A DNA stretch of 64,000 nt from the NCBI GenBank assembly GCA_963812085.1, contig CAWETL010000006.1:62001-126000 (forward strand). The letters run 5' to 3'. Positions within the stretch are counted from its first letter, which is position 1. The number at the start of each line of letters is the position of its first letter. A program made the translations under genes and the position numbers. This document shows positions 26,275-34,503 of this stretch, in pieces. The notes beneath the pieces were generated by a model. The model saw nothing but the letters and a program-made list of their open reading frames with translations, ran no database searches and was not told the origin of the DNA. The stretch is from SPDF01 sp963812085 (GTDB taxonomy: Bacteria > Gemmatimonadota > Gemmatimonadetes > Gemmatimonadales > GWC2-71-9).

Positions 26275-26288
26275 GTAAGCGCACTTAC
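26275..26288. promoter_or_regulatory. Small palindrome upstream of the ABC exporter operon
   Basis: GTAAG-CGCA-CTTAC is a perfect 5-base inverted repeat 35 bases before the ABC ATPase start, in a locally AT-richer stretch. It could be an operator half-site pair, but it is short, and I see no clear -35/-10 around it. Confidence 0.25.
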
Positions 26289-26323
26289 CCACCTCTTCAT
26301 CCGCGTCGGGCCATACTCCAGCC

Positions 26324-27034
26324 ATGGACGCCAAGGCCGTCTTCCAGGCTCAGGGGCTCTCCAAGGTCTACCACATGGGCGAGGTGGACGTCTACGCCTT
26401 GCGGGAGGTGGACCTCGAGTTGTTCGCGGGAGAGTTCGTGGTGCTCCTCGGACCCTCCGGCAGCGGCAAGTCCACCCTCCTCAACATCCTCGGCGGCCTC
26501 GACGTCCCGACCAGCGGCAGCGTCCGCTTCCTGGACCACGACCTGACCGCGGGCGATGAGCGGGAGCTGACCCGCTTTCGCCGCGAGCATGTCGGCTTCG
26601 TCTTCCAGTTCTACAACCTGATCCCCTCCCTCACGGCGCTCGAGAACGTGGCCCTGGTCACGGACATCGCCCAGCGGCCGATGGACCCCGCCGAGGCACT
26701 TCGCATGGTCGGCCTCGAGGATCGGATGCATCATTTTCCGGCGCAGCTCTCCGGCGGAGAGCAGCAGCGGGTGGCCATCGCGCGCGCCATCGCCAAGCAG
26801 CCCGATGTCCTGCTGTGTGACGAGCCGACCGGCGCCCTCGACTACGAGACCGGGCTGATCGTCCTCCAGGTGCTCGCGGAGGTCAACCGGAAACTCGGCA
26901 CCACCGTCGCCGTCATCACCCACAACGCCGCCATCGCCGGCATGGCCGACCGGGTGATCAAGATGCGGAGTGGCCGGATCACCGAGCTCGAGCGCAACGC
27001 GCGCCGCCTGGCACCGACGGAGCTCACGTGGTAG
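26324..27034 (+). CDS. ABC transporter ATPase (MacB/LolD type)
   Basis: 236 residues. Walker A GPSGSGKST (43-51), Q-loop FQFYNLIPSLTALENV, signature LSGGEQ (142-147) and Walker B LLCDEPTGALD, then the H-loop in VITHN. This is the LolD/MacB subfamily, which powers FtsX-type permeases that export or extract substrates without pumping them through a conventional channel. The permease gene starts with GTG inside its 3' end and an HlyD-type adaptor follows, giving a complete tripartite inner-membrane part. Confidence 0.95.
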   Translation: MDAKAVFQAQGLSKVYHMGEVDVYALREVDLELFAGEFVVLLGPSGSGKSTLLNILGGLDVPTSGSVRFLDHDLTAGDERELTRFRREHVGFVFQFYNLIPSLTALENVALVTDIAQRPMDPAEALRMVGLEDRMHHFPAQLSGGEQQRVAIARAIAKQPDVLLCDEPTGALDYETGLIVLQVLAEVNRKLGTTVAVITHNAAIAGMADRVIKMRSGRITELERNARRLAPTELTW

Positions 27035-29406
27035 CGCGCCTCAGCTCCCTGCACCGGAAGGTGCTGCGCGACCTCTGGCACCTCCGGAGCCAGATGGCGG
27101 CGGTCGCCGTGGTCATGGCCTGCGGCATCGCGATGTTCGTGACGCTGCGCTCGATGCGTGACTGGCTCCGGGACACGCAAGCGCAGTACTACGAGGCCTA
27201 CCGGTTCGCCGACGTCTTCGCGAGCGCCCGCCGGGCCCCGGCGGCACTGGAGCGTCAGCTCGCGGCCGTTCCGGGGGTGGCATCGGTGGCCACGCGGGTG
27301 GTCATGGACGTGACGCTGGACATTCCCGGGCTCGACGAGCCAGGGACGGGGCGGCTGGTGTCGATTCCGGAGCAGCGCCGGCCGGTGCTGAACGATCTCG
27401 TCCTCCAGAGCGGCCGCTGGGTGCTCCCGGGGCATCCCGAGGAAGTGGTCGTGAGCACCGCGTTCGGCCGCGCCAACGGCCTCGAACCGGGTGACTCGAT
27501 CCCGGCCGTGCTCAACGGACGCTGGCAGCGGCTTCGCGTCGTCGGGCTGGCCCTCTCGCCGGAGTACATCTACGAGATCCGGGGGCTCGGGGACATCTTC
27601 CCCGACAACCGCCGCTTCGGCGTGCTGTGGATGGGCGAGCGTGCCCTCAAGGCGGCGTTCCAGATGGAGGGGGCGTTCAACGACGTCTCGATCGCGCTCG
27701 CCCCGGGCGCATCGGAAGCGGACGTGATCGACGCCACCGACCGGCTGCTCGCGCCCTATGGCGGAACGGGCGCCTACGGCCGGGCGGACCACCTGTCTCA
27801 CATGTTCGTCTCGAGCGAGATCGAGGAAACCGAGGTCACCAGCGTCCTCCTCCCCTCGATCTTCCTGGGCGTGACCGCCTTCCTGCTCAACATGGTGCTG
27901 GCGCGGCTCGTGGCCACCCAGCGGGAGCAGATCGCCATCCTGAAGGCGTTCGGCTACGGCGACACGGCCATCGCGCTCCACTACTTCCAGCTCGCGCTGG
28001 GGCCGGTGCTCGTCGGCGCCGTCGGGGGGACTGGCCTCGGCATGTGGCTGGCCGCGGCCCTCGCGGGCGTCTATGCGCGGTTCTACCAGTTCCCGACCGC
28101 GGCCTACGCCCAGGACTGGAACGTGGTCGGGGCGGCGTTTCTCGTGGCCGGAAGCGCGGCGCTCGTGGGCGCGGTCGGCGCCGTTCGCCGCGCGGTGCGG
28201 CTGCCCCCTGCCGAGGCGATGCGACCCGAGGCGCCCGCCGCCTACCGCGCGGGCATCGTCGAGCGCCTCGGCCTCCAGCGCCTGGTGCCGGCGGCCGAGC
28301 GGATCGTCCTCCGCAACATCGAGCGGCGGCCAGTCCGCGCGCTGCTCGCCGTCACCGGCATCGCCCTCGCCACGGCGATCGTCATGACCGGCTGGTTCAT
28401 GTTCGACGCGATCACCGTGATGAAACAGATCCAGTTCGAGGCCGTCCAGCGGCACGACGTCATGGTGATGTTCGATGTCCCGCGCTCCGCGCAGGCCGCG
28501 TGGGAACTCGCCCGGATCGACGGGGTCCGGAAGGTGGAGCCCTTCCGGGCGGTCCCCGTGCGGCTCCGCCACGGCCACCTGTCCAAGCGCGCGGCGATAC
28601 TCGGGCTCGAGCCCGGCAGCGAGTTGCAGCGGTTGGTGGACCGCGACCTCGCGGTGCGCGAGGTGCCCCGCGGGGGGCTCCTTGTCTCCGACGTGCTGGC
28701 GGAAAAGCTTGGAGTGCGGGCCGGCGACACGCTGACGGTCGAGGTGCTCGAGGGAAAGCGGCCGGTGCGGCAGGTCGCGGTGGCGGCCGTGTCCCACGAC
28801 ATTCTCGGCATCTCGGCGACCATGAGCCTCCCCGCCCTGCACGCCATGCTCGGCGAAGGCGGTACCCTTTCGGGGGCGTACCTGGCCGTGGACCGCCGGA
28901 AGGCGTCGGCGATCTATCGGACGCTCAAGGAGACTCCCGCGGTGAGCGGCGTCGTGGTGCGCGAGGCGGTCGTGCGCGGGTTCGAGCAGACCATCGCCGA
29001 GAGCTTCTCGATCTCCATCACGATGATGGTCGCCTTCGCCTGCGTCATCGCGGCGGGGATCGTGTACAACGGGGCGCGGGTGGCGCTCTCTGAACGGGGG
29101 CGGGAGCTCGCGAGCCTTCGGGTCCTCGGTTTTTCGCAGAACGAAGTGTCGCGGCTGCTTCTCGGCGAGCAGGCGTTGCTGACCATCGTCGGCATGCCCG
29201 TCGGGCTGCTGCTCGGGTACGGGCTCGCCTGGCTGGTCGCCTTCCGGTTCGAGTCCGACCTGTTCCGGATCCCGCTCGTGATCAGGCAGACGACCATCGC
29301 GTACAGCCTTGCCGTGGTGATCGGCGCCGCGCTGCTCTCGGCCCTGGCGGTGCGGCGGCGGATCCGCCGGCTCGACCTGGTCGCCGTGCTCAAGACGAGG
29401 GAATGA
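27028..29406 (+). CDS. FtsX-type ABC permease with two FtsX domains
   Basis: 792 residues. One N-terminal helix (about 25-45), a periplasmic MacB-PCD-like region, an FtsX block (about 275-400, EETEVTSVLLPSIFLGVTAF and REQIAILKAFGYGDTA), a second N-terminal helix and periplasmic region (about 430-650), and a final FtsX block (RGRELASLRVLGFSQNEV). The doubled arrangement is typical of bacterial permeases paired with LolD-like ATPases. The GTG at 27028 overlaps the ATPase stop by 7 bases. The substrate is unknown. Confidence 0.93.
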   Translation: MVARLSSLHRKVLRDLWHLRSQMAAVAVVMACGIAMFVTLRSMRDWLRDTQAQYYEAYRFADVFASARRAPAALERQLAAVPGVASVATRVVMDVTLDIPGLDEPGTGRLVSIPEQRRPVLNDLVLQSGRWVLPGHPEEVVVSTAFGRANGLEPGDSIPAVLNGRWQRLRVVGLALSPEYIYEIRGLGDIFPDNRRFGVLWMGERALKAAFQMEGAFNDVSIALAPGASEADVIDATDRLLAPYGGTGAYGRADHLSHMFVSSEIEETEVTSVLLPSIFLGVTAFLLNMVLARLVATQREQIAILKAFGYGDTAIALHYFQLALGPVLVGAVGGTGLGMWLAAALAGVYARFYQFPTAAYAQDWNVVGAAFLVAGSAALVGAVGAVRRAVRLPPAEAMRPEAPAAYRAGIVERLGLQRLVPAAERIVLRNIERRPVRALLAVTGIALATAIVMTGWFMFDAITVMKQIQFEAVQRHDVMVMFDVPRSAQAAWELARIDGVRKVEPFRAVPVRLRHGHLSKRAAILGLEPGSELQRLVDRDLAVREVPRGGLLVSDVLAEKLGVRAGDTLTVEVLEGKRPVRQVAVAAVSHDILGISATMSLPALHAMLGEGGTLSGAYLAVDRRKASAIYRTLKETPAVSGVVVREAVVRGFEQTIAESFSISITMMVAFACVIAAGIVYNGARVALSERGRELASLRVLGFSQNEVSRLLLGEQALLTIVGMPVGLLLGYGLAWLVAFRFESDLFRIPLVIRQTTIAYSLAVVIGAALLSALAVRRRIRRLDLVAVLKTRE

Positions 29407-29410
29407 TCCG

Positions 29411-30604
29411 ATGAGACTGGAGCGCAGGCACCTCTGGTACGCGGCCGGCCTGGCGGCCGCCGCCTGGCTCGGCCTTCGCCTGCTCAGGCCGGAGACGATT
29501 GCGGTGGACGCCGCCCGCGCCGTCGTCGGGCCGCTGGTGGCGACCGTCGGCGACGAAGGCCAGACGCGGGTCCGCTTCCGGCACCTCATCACCGCCCCCG
29601 TCCCGGGGCGGCTGCAGCGCATCACGCTCAACGCGGGCGACACGGTCACCCCGGGGATGATCGTGGCCCGGCTGGCGCCCGTCCCGCTCGATGCACGGAG
29701 CCGCCAGCAGGCCGAGGCGGCGCTCGAGGCGGCGCGTGACCTCGAGCGGATGAGCGTGGCGGCGGTGGCGCAGGCCCGCACGGCGCTCGACCAGGCACGG
29801 CAGGACCTGCGGCGCGGCCAGCAACTCGGCGAGCGGGGTGTGGTCCCGCCGGCGGACGTGGAACGACTCCAGCTCGCGGTCCGCTCCCGGGAGCGGGAAG
29901 TCGAGGGGCTGGAGGCCAGGGCAAGCGCTGCGACCCATGACGTCGAGCGGGCCCGGTCGGCGTTGCTGGCCTCGGGGAGCGCCGAGGGCAACGCCGCGGG
30001 CAGCCAAACACTGCTGCTCAGCTGCCCGATCGGCGGGCGCGTCCTCGCGATCCCGGAGCGCAGTGCACGGACGGTGCAACCGGGGGAGACGCTGCTGGAG
30101 GTCGGCGACCCCACCGACATCGAGATCGTGGTCGACCTCCTGTCCACCGACGCCGTGAAGGTGACGTCCGGCCAGCGGCTGCTGATCACCGGCTGGGGCG
30201 GCGACTCCACGCTCGAGGGCCGCGTCAGGCGGGTGGAGCCGGCCGGATTCACCAAGATCTCCGCGCTCGGTGTCGAGGAGCAGCGGGTCAACGTCATCGG
30301 CGACTTCGACGCCGCCCCCGCGCGTCTCGGCGACCGGTTCCGGCTGGACGTCCGGGTGGTGCTCTGGGAAGGCGACAGCGTGCTCAAGGTCCCCGCGAGC
30401 GCACTCTTCCGGCGTGGCGACCAGTGGGCCCTGTACGCGATCGAGGACGGACGGGCCCGGGAGCGCGTGGTGGCCGTGGGACACGAATCCTCGACCGAGA
30501 CCGAGATCCTCACCGGCGTGCAACCCGGGGAGTTGGTCATCCGGCATCCGACCGACCGCATTCGCGACGGCACCCGTGTGATCTTCACGCCACCCCCGTC
30601 CTGA
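29411..30604 (+). CDS. HlyD-family periplasmic adaptor (membrane fusion protein)
   Basis: 397 residues. An N-terminal signal anchor (LWYAAGLAAAAWLGLRLL) is followed by a biotinyl-lipoyl-like half (APVPGRLQRITLNAGDTV), a long coiled-coil hairpin (about 95-190, Ala/Arg-rich heptads), the second lipoyl half (LSCPIGGRVLAIPERSARTV) and a beta-barrel. It links the FtsX permease to an outer-membrane channel; no TolC-like gene is adjacent. It follows the permease by 4 bases. Confidence 0.92.
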   Translation: MRLERRHLWYAAGLAAAAWLGLRLLRPETIAVDAARAVVGPLVATVGDEGQTRVRFRHLITAPVPGRLQRITLNAGDTVTPGMIVARLAPVPLDARSRQQAEAALEAARDLERMSVAAVAQARTALDQARQDLRRGQQLGERGVVPPADVERLQLAVRSREREVEGLEARASAATHDVERARSALLASGSAEGNAAGSQTLLLSCPIGGRVLAIPERSARTVQPGETLLEVGDPTDIEIVVDLLSTDAVKVTSGQRLLITGWGGDSTLEGRVRRVEPAGFTKISALGVEEQRVNVIGDFDAAPARLGDRFRLDVRVVLWEGDSVLKVPASALFRRGDQWALYAIEDGRARERVVAVGHESSTETEILTGVQPGELVIRHPTDRIRDGTRVIFTPPPS

Positions 30605-30705
30605 GCCTTCGGCGCGCGGGGCCGGCGAGCTTGCCTTGCGCGGCCCGGTGCCTCAGGTTGCGATGCGACTCCGCGCACCGAACGACCGCGCCTGAGGGAG
30701 GATCC

Positions 30706-31233
30706 ATGATCAAGAAGATCGCCGCCGTCTTGGCCGCCGTGATCGCCGTCATCCTGGTCCTGGCGACGACCAAGCCGGACACCTTCCAGGTCCAGCGCTC
30801 CGCCACAGTCAGCGCGCCTCCGGACTCCGTCTGGCCCTACCTCGACGACTTCCACCGCTGGCGCGCCTGGTCTCCGTGGGAAGGTCTGGACCCCGCCATG
30901 ACGCGGACCTTCAGCGGCGCCGACAGCGGCGCCGGCGCCATCTACGCGTGGAGCGGCAACAAGAAGGTCGGGACCGGACGGATGGAGATCACGGGCGCAC
31001 AGTCCCCGTCCACCCTCACGATCGCGCTGGATTTTCTCACGCCGTTCGAGTCGCACAACACCACGGTGTTTTCCCTCCGGCCGGCCGGCGACTCCACCGT
31101 CGTCACCTGGACGATGACCGGGCCGAACACCTACTTCGGCAAGGTGATGAGCGTCTTCGTCAGCATGGACCGCCTGGTCGGCAAGGACTTCGAGGCCGGC
31201 CTCGCGAATCTCAAGACCGTCGTCGAGCACTAA
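30706..31233 (+). CDS. SRPBCC-family protein with N-terminal membrane anchor
   Basis: 175 residues: one N-terminal helix (IAAVLAAVIAVILVLA), then the polyketide-cyclase/START fold (FQVQRSATVSAPPDSVWPYL, DFHRWRAWSPWEGLDP, then TVVTWTMTGPNTYFGK). Such proteins bind hydrophobic ligands in a cavity; the ligand is unknown. A GGGAGG site precedes ATG 30706. The leader holds a CCTCAGG/CCTGAGG inverted repeat (30651-30697) ending at the ribosome site. Confidence 0.87.
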   Translation: MIKKIAAVLAAVIAVILVLATTKPDTFQVQRSATVSAPPDSVWPYLDDFHRWRAWSPWEGLDPAMTRTFSGADSGAGAIYAWSGNKKVGTGRMEITGAQSPSTLTIALDFLTPFESHNTTVFSLRPAGDSTVVTWTMTGPNTYFGKVMSVFVSMDRLVGKDFEAGLANLKTVVEH

Positions 31234-31252
31234 CACCAAGAGGAGTGTCGCA

Positions 31253-31681
31253 ATGGAACGCAAGGCGAGCGCCCGCTGGACCGGAGACCTCCGCGAAGGC
31301 AAAGGAACCGTCCGCCTCGGCAGCGGGGCATTCGAGGGTCCGTTCTCGTTCAAGACCCGCTTCGAGGACGCCCCGGGCACCAACCCGGAGGAACTGCTCG
31401 GCGCCGCGCATGCCGGGTGCTTCACGATGGCGCTCTCGGCCCAGCTCGCCAAGGGTGGCCACGCCCCGCGACGCGTCGACACCGAGGCCGTCGTCCACCT
31501 GGACATGGTCGGTCAGGGATTTGTAATCACCCGCATCGATCTTGTGACGCGGGGCGATGTGCCCGGCCTCTCCGAGGCGGAGTTCAAGCGTCTGGCGGAG
31601 GAAACGAAGGTCAATTGCATCGTCTCCAAGGCCCTCGCGAGCGTACCGATGACGGTCCAGGCGACCCTCGCGGCCGGCTGA
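31253..31681 (+). CDS. OsmC-family peroxiredoxin
   Basis: 142 residues. The two reactive Cys are C56 (AAHAGCFTMALS) and C122 (TKVNCIVSKAL), in the positions of OsmC/Ohr-type hydroperoxide reductases; KGTVRLGSGAFEGPFSF is the OsmC-like N-terminal strand block. It should reduce organic hydroperoxides in the cytoplasm. An AGAGGAG site precedes the ATG. Normal length. Confidence 0.94.
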   Translation: MERKASARWTGDLREGKGTVRLGSGAFEGPFSFKTRFEDAPGTNPEELLGAAHAGCFTMALSAQLAKGGHAPRRVDTEAVVHLDMVGQGFVITRIDLVTRGDVPGLSEAEFKRLAEETKVNCIVSKALASVPMTVQATLAAG

Positions 31682-31789
31682 GGCCCTCGTCGGATCCGCT
31701 GACCAGCAGCGAACGCGCCGTGAGCCACAACGAAGAACCTCGCGGCGCACCCGGCCTGAGGCCGGTCCTCGAACCCAGATCGACCCTCC

Positions 31790-33574
31790 GTGCCCCCTGA
31801 ACCTGCTCCCGCCGAGTCGGTAGGTCCCCCGCGCGTTCGCCCGGCAGACCGTCGCATGGCGCTGCTCTGCGCCCTCGCGCTGGTGATCGCACTCGGCGCA
31901 GGTGCCCTGGCGGAGGTGCTCGTCGCCCTCATCGGCTTGTTCACCAACCTGGCATTCTACGGCCGCGTCTCCTTCGCCTTCACCTCGCCCGCGGGGAACG
32001 CGCTGGGGCCCTGGGTGGTGATCGTGCCGGTACTCGGCGGCCTCATCGTTGGGGTGATGGCGCGCTGGGGCTCGCCGGCAATTCGGGGACACGGCATCCC
32101 CGAGGTGATGGAACGGGTGCTCCTGGGAGAGAGCCGCATCCCGCCGCGCGTCATGATCCTCAAGCCGGTCAGCACCGCCATCTCGATCGGCACCGGCGGG
32201 CCGTTCGGCGCCGAGGGGCCGATCATCGCGACCGGCGGCGCCCTCGGCTCGCTCGTCGGGCAGGGGCTCCGCGTCACCGCCGACGAGCGGAAGATTCTCC
32301 TCGCCGCCGGCGCGGCGGCGGGCATGTCCGCCATTTTCGGTGCCCCGGTATCCGCGACGATCCTGGCGGTGGAACTGCTGCTCTTCGAGTACCGCGCCCG
32401 CTCCCTCGCCCCGGTGGCCCTCGCGTGCGCCGCGGCGGCGGGCATGCGAGTCGCCTTCCACGGACCGGAGGCCATCTTCCCGATGCAGGCGATCGCCACG
32501 CCCTCCGGAGCCGCGCTGACGGCCTACACGGTCATTGGGGTGCTGATCGGCGCGCTCGGGGTCGCGGTCACCAAAGGCCTGTACCGCATCGAGGACGCCT
32601 TCGAGCGCCTGCCCATCCACTGGATGTGGTGGCCCGCGCTTGGCGGAATCGTGGTCGGCGTGATGGGATTCCTCTCGCCCCGGACACTCGGCGTGGGATA
32701 CGACAACATCAGCCAGCTGCTGGACGGAACCCTGGCGGGACAGGCGCTCCTCATCCTGGTCGTCTGCAAGCTTGTCTCGTGGTCGGTGGCGCTCGGCAGC
32801 GGCACGGCGGGCGGCACCCTCGCCCCGCTCTTCACCATCGGGGGTGGAGCCGGGGTCCTGGTGGGGACGGTCGTCGCCGCGGTGCTCCCCTCGCTCGGGC
32901 TCGATCCGCGGGTCGCCGGCCTGGTCGGCATGGCCGCGGCGTTCACCGGCGCAAGCCGGGCGCTGCTCGCCTCGGTGGTGTTTGCCTTCGAAGCCACCCG
33001 CCAGCCGATGGGGCTCCTGCCGCTGCTCGCCGGGTGTACCGGGGCCTACCTGATTTCCCTCCGCACGATGCGCTACACCATCATGACCGAACGACTCGCC
33101 CGCCGAGGCACGCCGGTCATCACCGAGTATTCGGCGGATTTTCTCTCCGGCGTCCTCGTCCGGGACCGGGCCAGCCGACCAGTCGCGACGCTCTCCGGCG
33201 ACCTCAGCGTGGCGGCGGCCCGCGACTGGCTGGCGGGCCCCGAGGCGCCGACGCACCAGGGATTTCCGGTGATCGACTCCCTCGGGCGCCTGCTCGGGGT
33301 CCTGACCCGGCGGGATCTCCTCCACCCGGGGGCCAGCGGCGAGGCCAGGCTGCGGAGCCTGATCCATCGCGCCCCCGTGGTGGTGGCGGGACATCACTCC
33401 CTGCGCGAGGCGGCCGACATGATGGTGCAGGCCAAGGTCGGCCGCCTGCCGGTCGTGGCGGAGGACGGCTCCGGTGCGGTCGTCGGCATCCTGTCGCGAA
33501 GCGATCTGCTGGCCGCGCAGGAACGGCGTCTCGACGAAACCCGCCGGGTGGCCGAGGCGACCCTCTGGAGCTAG
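31790..33574 (+). CDS. ClC-family chloride/proton antiporter with C-terminal CBS pair
   Basis: 594 residues. About 12 membrane-helix stretches with the selectivity-filter motifs GTGGPFGAEGP (gating Glu E142 present, so H+-coupled exchange is likely) and SGTAGGTLAPLF. After about residue 435 a soluble tail carries two CBS units (SRPVATLSGDLSVAAARDW, then FPVIDSLGRLLGVLTRRDLL and LPVVAEDGSGAVVGILSRSDLL), which often bind adenine nucleotides. The GTG at 31790 is the start. The 108-base gap before it holds a CCGGCC-TGA-GGCCGG hairpin. Confidence 0.93.
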   Translation: MPPEPAPAESVGPPRVRPADRRMALLCALALVIALGAGALAEVLVALIGLFTNLAFYGRVSFAFTSPAGNALGPWVVIVPVLGGLIVGVMARWGSPAIRGHGIPEVMERVLLGESRIPPRVMILKPVSTAISIGTGGPFGAEGPIIATGGALGSLVGQGLRVTADERKILLAAGAAAGMSAIFGAPVSATILAVELLLFEYRARSLAPVALACAAAAGMRVAFHGPEAIFPMQAIATPSGAALTAYTVIGVLIGALGVAVTKGLYRIEDAFERLPIHWMWWPALGGIVVGVMGFLSPRTLGVGYDNISQLLDGTLAGQALLILVVCKLVSWSVALGSGTAGGTLAPLFTIGGGAGVLVGTVVAAVLPSLGLDPRVAGLVGMAAAFTGASRALLASVVFAFEATRQPMGLLPLLAGCTGAYLISLRTMRYTIMTERLARRGTPVITEYSADFLSGVLVRDRASRPVATLSGDLSVAAARDWLAGPEAPTHQGFPVIDSLGRLLGVLTRRDLLHPGASGEARLRSLIHRAPVVVAGHHSLREAADMMVQAKVGRLPVVAEDGSGAVVGILSRSDLLAAQERRLDETRRVAEATLWS

Positions 33575-33781
33575 CAGGTGCTGCCCGCGAAACCTTTCGG
33601 GCCGGCGATCCGTCCATCCGACAGGTTCGAACTGGCGCTCTGCGCCGGCTCGCCGGGTACCGGGCGAGGGCCTGGACCGGTGGACCGATCGTCCCCACCA
33701 CGCACTTGCCGACCGGGTGCCGCCGGGCCGAGAGCCCTGTCGGGACCCGGCCTGGTGGTTAGCTTAGTACCCCGCTGAACG

Positions 33782-33808
33782 GCCCGCCCCCCCGAGTCGA
33801 GGGCGGGC
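33782..33808 (+). other. Stem-loop in the leader of the DUF305 gene
   Basis: GCCCGCCC (33782-33789) pairs perfectly with GGGCGGGC (33801-33808) around an 11-base loop, ending 27 bases before the GTG start. It may be the terminator of the ClC gene or a structured leader. The rest of the 261-base gap (33575-33835) shows nothing else I can name. Confidence 0.35.
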
Positions 33809-33835
33809 GGCAGGACCCAGTCCCAGGAGCCAAGC

Positions 33836-34453
33836 GTGTCCCTCTCATATTCGCGCAGCGTTCGCATCGCCCTGCTGCTGACCGCCCTCGTCGCCCCGGC
33901 GGCCGCCGCGCAGGCCAAGGCCGACAGCAGCCAGCTCACCTTCGTGCCGGCGGACGCCGAGTTCATGACCGGCATGATCGCCCACCACGCGCAGGCGGTG
34001 CTGATCGCCGGCTGGGCGCCGAGTCACGGCGCGAGCCCCTCGGTGCAGACCCTCTGCGAACGGATCGTCGTGGGCCAGCAGGACGAGATCGCCCTGATGC
34101 AGCGGTGGCTGGCCGAGCGGAAGCAGCCGGTGCCCGACCCGAAATCCCCTCACGCCATGATGCCCGGGATGGACCACGGCATGGCGATGCCGGGCATGCT
34201 GAGCGCCGAGCAGCTGGCCCAACTCGACCAGGCGCGCGGCGCGGAGTTCGACCGGCTCTTCCTCACGTTCATGATTCAGCACCACCTCGGCGCCATCACG
34301 ATGGTCGATCAGCTCTTCGAGTCGCAGGGCGCCACCCAGGACGAAACCAGCTTCCGGCTTGCGTCCAACATCTACGCCGACCAGACCACCGAGATCACCC
34401 GCATGCAGAAGATGCTTGCCGGCCTGCCAGCCGGTGAGACGACCCCGAAGTGA
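33836..34453 (+). CDS. DUF305-family secreted, His/Met-rich protein
   Basis: 205 residues with a signal peptide (IALLLTALVAPAAAAQA). It has two DUF305 ferritin-like helix repeats, marked by FMTGMIAHHAQAVLIAG and FLTFMIQHHLGAITMVDQL. A Met/His linker (MMPGMDHGMAMPGM) is typical of periplasmic copper-associated members. The GTG at 33836 starts a normal-length protein. It is followed within 50 bases by the LVIVD-repeat lipoprotein gene, a pairing that suggests a joint extracytoplasmic role. Confidence 0.92.
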   Translation: MSLSYSRSVRIALLLTALVAPAAAAQAKADSSQLTFVPADAEFMTGMIAHHAQAVLIAGWAPSHGASPSVQTLCERIVVGQQDEIALMQRWLAERKQPVPDPKSPHAMMPGMDHGMAMPGMLSAEQLAQLDQARGAEFDRLFLTFMIQHHLGAITMVDQLFESQGATQDETSFRLASNIYADQTTEITRMQKMLAGLPAGETTPK

Positions 34454-34503
34454 CGTTGCATTCCCGGATCCGTACCTCCTCCGTCCCCTTACAGGAATCC
34501 TCC

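Noticed and set aside
26842..31506. 1554-codon minus-strand open frame across the ABC exporter operon
   Set aside because: Antisense to four well-supported genes, compositionally biased and without domains; a GC artefact.
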